Below, one piece after another: positions 60,729 through 64,000 of a stretch of 64,000 nt of DNA. The position numbers and the translations under genes were made by a program. Numbering within the stretch: the first letter of the stretch is position 1; every line of letters starts with the position of its first letter. The stretch is from UBA8190 sp003453695 (GTDB lineage Bacteria; Actinomycetota; Acidimicrobiia; Acidimicrobiales; UBA8190). The stretch spans positions 5,898 to 69,897 of the forward strand of contig DAIRBY010000011.1 of NCBI GenBank assembly GCA_036796975.1. The letters are read 5' to 3'. Under the pieces are notes generated by a model. The model did not search any database and had not been told where the DNA came from. It saw only the letters and a list, made by a program, of their open reading frames with translations.

Positions 60729-62105
60729 CTAGAAGCAGTTCCAGTTCGAGTAGGTGCTCCAGCCACCGTTCACGTAGTGGATCCACTGGAAGCATCGGTC
60801 GGGATCGTGCGCGCTGGCGGGTGAGTACGACAGGGGTTCAGTGAGGCCCTGGGTGTCCACGTTCTTCAGCGAGTTGAGGGCGTTGACCAGTGACTGACGG
60901 GTGATCGGTGCGCTGCCTATGGCCTTGAGGGCGTCCACGAACACCTCGGCGGCCACCCAGTCACCCTCGGAGTAGACGTCGAGGTTGGGCACCTGGTTGG
61001 GGAAGTACTTCTGGACGGCGCCTTCGTAGGCGGCTACTCCCGGCTGGCTGGTGTGGTCCCACGGCTCGAGGAGAGGGGTCAGGGACTCGGCACCGTCTTG
61101 GGCGCCGTTGTAGGCCTTGTTGGCCGACGCTTTGTCGAGCCCGAGACCGAAGAGCTTGGGGTGGTAGTTCTGCTGGTCGAACGCGAGCATGAGTCGGGAG
61201 TACGAGAACGGGTCGAGGGCGGCGATGACGGAGTCCACGTTCTCCGATCGCAGCTTCAGGGCGATGTCGGTGTAGTCGGGCTTGGTGGGATCCACCTGGT
61301 CGACACTCTTCTCCTGGATGCCGTTCTTGTGCAGCGAGTCGAGCAGTGACTGCTGGACGGGAGCGATGAAGTTGACGTTCAGGATGACGATGCCAGGGGC
61401 GTGGATGCTCAAGTCCTTGGCGTGGTCTCCCATGGCGGTGCCGTAGGTCACGAAGTTGTCCGACGTCGGCCACGACAGTGACGACGAGAACTCCGCAGGC
61501 ACGCCGAGACCGCCGACGATGGGGACCCCCTGCTGGGTCAGGTAGCCGGTCTCCGGTTGCTCGCCGCTCACCGAGAGCCAGCCCACCATGGCCAGGATGT
61601 TCTGGCTTATGAGCTGCTGCGAGCACTGGTGGGCGGTGGCCGGGTTGTAGGCGGAGTCGCAGTCGAGCAGCTGCAGCTTGTGCCCGTTGACCCCCCCGGC
61701 CGCGTTGACCGTGTCGAAGTAGCTGCGCACGGTGTCGCGCTCGACGGTGGCGTCAAAGGGCCCTGTCTCGTCGTAGATGCCCCCCACCGTGATCGTGTTG
61801 GCGGTGACCCCGGGAGCCGAGTTGGAGACCGTCGGATTGGCGCCGGCCGAGCCGGCCCCGCCAGCCACCGACCCCGTGGAGCCCGCTCCCGTACCGGACG
61901 AGCCGGCCCCGGCTCCTGACGCCGAGGAAGCCTGGCTGGCGGTGGCGCCGCTCTGGCTGCCGGCGCTGCGCACCACCTCCCGAGTGGACTTCTGGCCGAG
62001 CTCGTGCACCACGGCCACACCGAGCACAAGGGTCATGACCACGCTCGTGGTCATGAAAATGGTCACCACCCGCTCACGTGCCGAATTCACGTCCGCCGCC
62101 GCCAT
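60729..62105 (-). CDS. Branched-chain-type substrate-binding protein, membrane-anchored
   Basis: A 458-residue binding protein. A membrane segment at about 14-34 (no lipobox) is followed by a Ser/Gly/Ala-rich linker (about 45-90) and a two-lobed ligand domain: ITVGGIYDETGPFDATVERDTVRSYFDTVNAAGGVNGHKLQLL, typical of the Leu/Ile/Val-binding family (peripla_BP_6). First gene of the operon with livHMGF. The ligand could be an amino acid, amide, urea or an aromatic acid. The signal-anchor and flexible linker differ from the usual lipoprotein form. Confidence 0.88.
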   Translation of the reverse strand: MAAADVNSARERVVTIFMTTSVVMTLVLGVAVVHELGQKSTREVVRSAGSQSGATASQASSASGAGAGSSGTGAGSTGSVAGGAGSAGANPTVSNSAPGVTANTITVGGIYDETGPFDATVERDTVRSYFDTVNAAGGVNGHKLQLLDCDSAYNPATAHQCSQQLISQNILAMVGWLSVSGEQPETGYLTQQGVPIVGGLGVPAEFSSSLSWPTSDNFVTYGTAMGDHAKDLSIHAPGIVILNVNFIAPVQQSLLDSLHKNGIQEKSVDQVDPTKPDYTDIALKLRSENVDSVIAALDPFSYSRLMLAFDQQNYHPKLFGLGLDKASANKAYNGAQDGAESLTPLLEPWDHTSQPGVAAYEGAVQKYFPNQVPNLDVYSEGDWVAAEVFVDALKAIGSAPITRQSLVNALNSLKNVDTQGLTEPLSYSPASAHDPDRCFQWIHYVNGGWSTYSNWNCF

Positions 62106-62273
62106 ACCTCGGGAACTCCGAACCTAGCCTCAGCTGGCGCCCGGCATCGACCCAGGTCCGAAAGGGCAGTCGCCGTGCGTACCTTCGCCAATGGCTCCGC
62201 CGGTGACGCCGTGCAAGAGGACGAGTCTGCGCGTCAGCGTCGACATGCACGATGACGAGGGGTGGTGGACGAG

Positions 62274-62358
62274 CGGAGGAGGTGGGATTTGAACCCACGG
62301 ACCCTTGCAGGTCACACGATTTCCAGTCGTGCCGATTCGGCCGCTCTCGCACTCCTCC
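62274..62358 (-). tRNA. tRNA-Ser (anticodon GGA)
   Basis: An 85-nt class II tRNA on the minus strand: acceptor GGAGGAG/CTCCTCC, anticodon stem CACGA/TCGTG with loop CTGGAAA (anticodon GGA), long variable arm and GTTCAAATC T arm. CCA is not encoded. The last bases match tRNA-Ser(CGA) at 53796 closely. Confidence 0.95.
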
Positions 62359-62442
62359 GGAGTCCGCCCGGCGGCACAGGGCCCGAGGGCGGCGGGTGCG
62401 AGGCTATCGTCTTGCCGGCGAGGGCCCGGGGCGTGGCCCGAT

Positions 62443-62562
62443 GCTCCGTGCGGCGGCTGGGTCCTGCGCAACGGTCGCCTGTGAACCGAGTCAGGGCCGG
62501 AAGGCAGCAGCTCTCAGCGGGTCAGGCCGTGTGCCGTAGCCAACCTGGCCGTCGCACCGAGC
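62443..62562 (+). ncRNA. ffs: Signal recognition particle RNA (4.5S-type)
   Basis: The apical core GGCCGGAAGGCAGCAGC with upstream GTCAG matches the conserved SRP-protein (Ffh) binding domain of bacterial SRP RNA. The 5' end GCTCCGTGCGGCGGC pairs with the 3' end GCCGTCGCACCGAGC (two mismatches), giving a long hairpin of about 120 nt. Position between tRNA-Ser and dnaX is common in actinobacteria. Exact ends are estimated from the pairing. Confidence 0.85.
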
Positions 62563-62597
62563 ACCGGGCTGAAACCCGGCCAGCCGCGCCGGGAACC

Positions 62598-62652
62598 GAG
62601 CCCGCAACCGAGCCGGATCGAGCCGGAAATCGAGCCGCAAATCGAGCCCGAC
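62598..62652 (+). repeat. Degenerate GAGCC repeat array downstream of the SRP RNA
   Basis: Five GAGCC(C/G)-type units start at 62598, 62610, 62620, 62632 and 62644, with 10-12-bp spacing. They resemble the GAGCCCGCACC array at 13015. Confidence 0.7.
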
Positions 62653-62704
62653 GGCGGGCGGGCAGGGGGGCAGAAGTCGGCGAGGCCACCGGTAGGCTTC
62701 GGCG

Positions 62705-64000
62705 GTGGCCGCTCCCTCCCGCCCCTCCGGGCCTCCCGACACGGTCGCGTCGGCCGACTCGGACCGCACGCTCGGCGACTATCAGAGCCTCTACCGCCGT
62801 TTCCGCCCGCAGCGATTCGACGAAGTCCTCGGTCAAGAGCACGTCTCGCTGGCTCTGCGCAACGCCGTGCGCCAGGACAAGGTGGCACATGCCTATCTCT
62901 TCAGCGGGCCGCGCGGCACGGGCAAGACGTCCACGGCGCGCATCCTGGCCAAGGCGCTGAACTGCGCCGCCCCGCAGGAGGGCGAGCCCTGCGGCGTGTG
63001 CGAATCGTGTGTGGAGATCGCCCGGGGCACGTCGCTCGACGTGCACGAGCTCGACGCCGCCTCCAACAACGGCGTGGACGCTATGCGCGACCTGGTGGCA
63101 CGGGCCGCGCTGGGCACACCCGGTCGCTGGAAGGTCTACATCGTGGACGAGGTGCACATGCTCTCCCCCCAGGCCTCCAACGCCCTGCTCAAGACGCTCG
63201 AGGAACCGCCCGGCCACGTCGTGTTCGTGCTGGCCACCACGGATGCGCAGAAGGTGCTGCCCACGGTGCGCAGCCGCACCCAGCACTTCGAGTTCCGCCT
63301 TCTCGGGCCCGAGACCCTGAGCGCGCTGGTGGCCAAGGTGAGCGACGCCGCCCGGCTCCCCCTGGGCGAGGAGGCGAAAGCGGCGGCGGTGCGCCGAGGC
63401 CGGGGCTCTGCTCGCGACGCCCTGTCGGCGCTCGACCAGCTGTCCGCCGCCGGGGTGGTGGACGACGAGGTGCCTGTCCTGGCCGAGCTGGGCGAGGCGC
63501 TGGCCAACCGTGACGCGGCCCGAGCGCTCGTGGCTGTGGCCCAGGCCACCTCCGCCGGCCGCGACATCCACACCCTGACCGGCGCCTTGGTCGAGTACCT
63601 GCGCCAGGGATTTCTGTTCATGGTGGCCCCGGAGCTGGTCACCGTGCCGACGACCGACCGGCCGGCGCTGGAGGCGATGGCTCGGACCATGGGGCTCCCG
63701 GCAGTGGTGCGGGCCATGGAGAACCTGGGCCGGGCCCAGGTCGACATGCGCGACGCCCCGGATCAGCGCGTGACGCTCGAAGCGGCGCTCATCCGTCTGG
63801 CCCATCCCGAGGCCGACGACTCGACGGCCGCTGTGCTCGAGCGTCTCGAGCGGCTGGAGCGGGCCCTTGCCGACGGCGGGCCCGCCGGAGGGTCGAGCAG
63901 GACCGCGCGTTCTTCGCCTGCGTCTTCGTCTGCGCCGTCCGGCGCAGCCACGGCATCCGAGAAGGGCGATCAGCCGGCCTCCACCCCGCCGGCCTCCACC
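62705..64000 (+). CDS. dnaX: DNA polymerase III subunits gamma/tau (3' partial)
   Basis: From GTG 62705 the frame is open to the right edge. The 432 visible residues include a clamp-loader AAA+ ATPase: YQSLYRRFRPQRFDEVLGQEHV, P-loop GPRGTGKTS (68-76), zinc cysteines C87, C96, C99 and C102 (CAAPQEGEPCGVCESC), Walker B VDEVHML, sensor ATTDAQKV with arginine finger VRSR, then the domain III helices and the start of a Pro/Ala/Ser-rich tau region. DnaX loads the beta clamp at the replication fork. No strong ribosome site; GTG is the only good start. Confidence 0.95.
   Translation, partial: MAAPSRPSGPPDTVASADSDRTLGDYQSLYRRFRPQRFDEVLGQEHVSLALRNAVRQDKVAHAYLFSGPRGTGKTSTARILAKALNCAAPQEGEPCGVCESCVEIARGTSLDVHELDAASNNGVDAMRDLVARAALGTPGRWKVYIVDEVHMLSPQASNALLKTLEEPPGHVVFVLATTDAQKVLPTVRSRTQHFEFRLLGPETLSALVAKVSDAARLPLGEEAKAAAVRRGRGSARDALSALDQLSAAGVVDDEVPVLAELGEALANRDAARALVAVAQATSAGRDIHTLTGALVEYLRQGFLFMVAPELVTVPTTDRPALEAMARTMGLPAVVRAMENLGRAQVDMRDAPDQRVTLEAALIRLAHPEADDSTAAVLERLERLERALADGGPAGGSSRTARSSPASSSAPSGAATASEKGDQPASTPPAST

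Noticed and set aside
53796..62358. Region between two same-orientation tRNA-Ser genes as an integrated island with att repeats
   Set aside because: The tRNA genes differ in anticodon and variable arm; the matching 3' ends are normal tRNA-Ser conservation. No integrase is present and the region holds an ordinary liv-type operon and tadA.
62262..62960. Plus-strand frame across tRNA-Ser, SRP RNA and the dnaX start
   Set aside because: It runs through two RNA genes and has no coding character; the real gene here is dnaX in another frame.

Overview
The window is very GC-rich, densely coded DNA with GTG/TTG starts, many 1-8 nt start/stop overlaps and mostly acyl-CoA, F420/flavin and ABC-transport functions. 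A maleylpyruvate-isomerase/DinB-type protein of the mycothiol-linked superfamily, an LLM (F420-type) oxidoreductase, an IlvX-like protein, a MarP-like protease and a DosR-like box point to an actinobacterium, most likely of the Acidimicrobiia or a relative. This is inference from gene content; no 16S rRNA is present. Two N runs (4811-4820 and 53646-53745) show a draft assembly, possibly metagenomic.

Layout. 1-10.5 kb: a partial membrane-bound spermidine-synthase-like protein, a Doc-type toxin-like gene with a possible tiny partner, a PPOX protein coupled to a methyltransferase, an LLM oxidoreductase, a DinB-like gene broken by the first gap, two GGDEF proteins (one degenerate), a monooxygenase-like ABM protein, a medium-chain dehydrogenase and a cupin. 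10.6-24.4 kb: a secreted CocE/S15 hydrolase, a Rieske oxygenase, and a six-gene co-directional run 14557-22020 (thiolase, AMP ligase, SsuB/SsuC/SsuA-type ABC importer, second AMP ligase), then a third AMP ligase and a DUF488 protein. This looks like an uptake-and-activation locus for an unidentified organic acid. 24.4-34.9 kb: an acyltransferase-3/SGNH protein, an ArsR-SRPBCC pair with two palindromic operators, an HxlR regulator divergent from an MFS pump with apparently leaderless promoters, an orphan FtsX-type permease, a second MFS pump and a sulfotransferase-like protein.

34.9-53.5 kb: a secreted lysozyme-like/coiled-coil protein coupled to a small protein, with a DosR-like box upstream; a Tat-exported phosphoesterase; a three-gene 2-hydroxyacid module (FAD oxidase, IlvX-type TPP enzyme, aldo-keto reductase); MarP; a GH15 glycosidase coupled to a glucose dehydrogenase; an MBL-fold hydrolase; a cupredoxin-like lipoprotein that has lost its copper ligands; an alpha/beta hydrolase; a zinc-ribbon membrane protein; a third MFS pump; a duplicated DUF4389 protein and a flavoprotein. 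53.6-64 kb: tRNA-Ser(CGA) and tadA, then a complete branched-chain-type ABC importer operon (62105 down to 57093) whose LivF carries a ribbon-helix-helix-like tail and which continues into two coupled envelope proteins, then tRNA-Ser(GGA), SRP RNA and the start of dnaX.

Beyond the genes, short GC-rich tandem duplications recur in 3' flanks, several of them containing the stop codon. The 100-N gap is flanked by an exact 55-bp repeat, which looks like an assembler overlap rather than missing DNA. No CRISPR array, insertion sequence or prophage was recognised.
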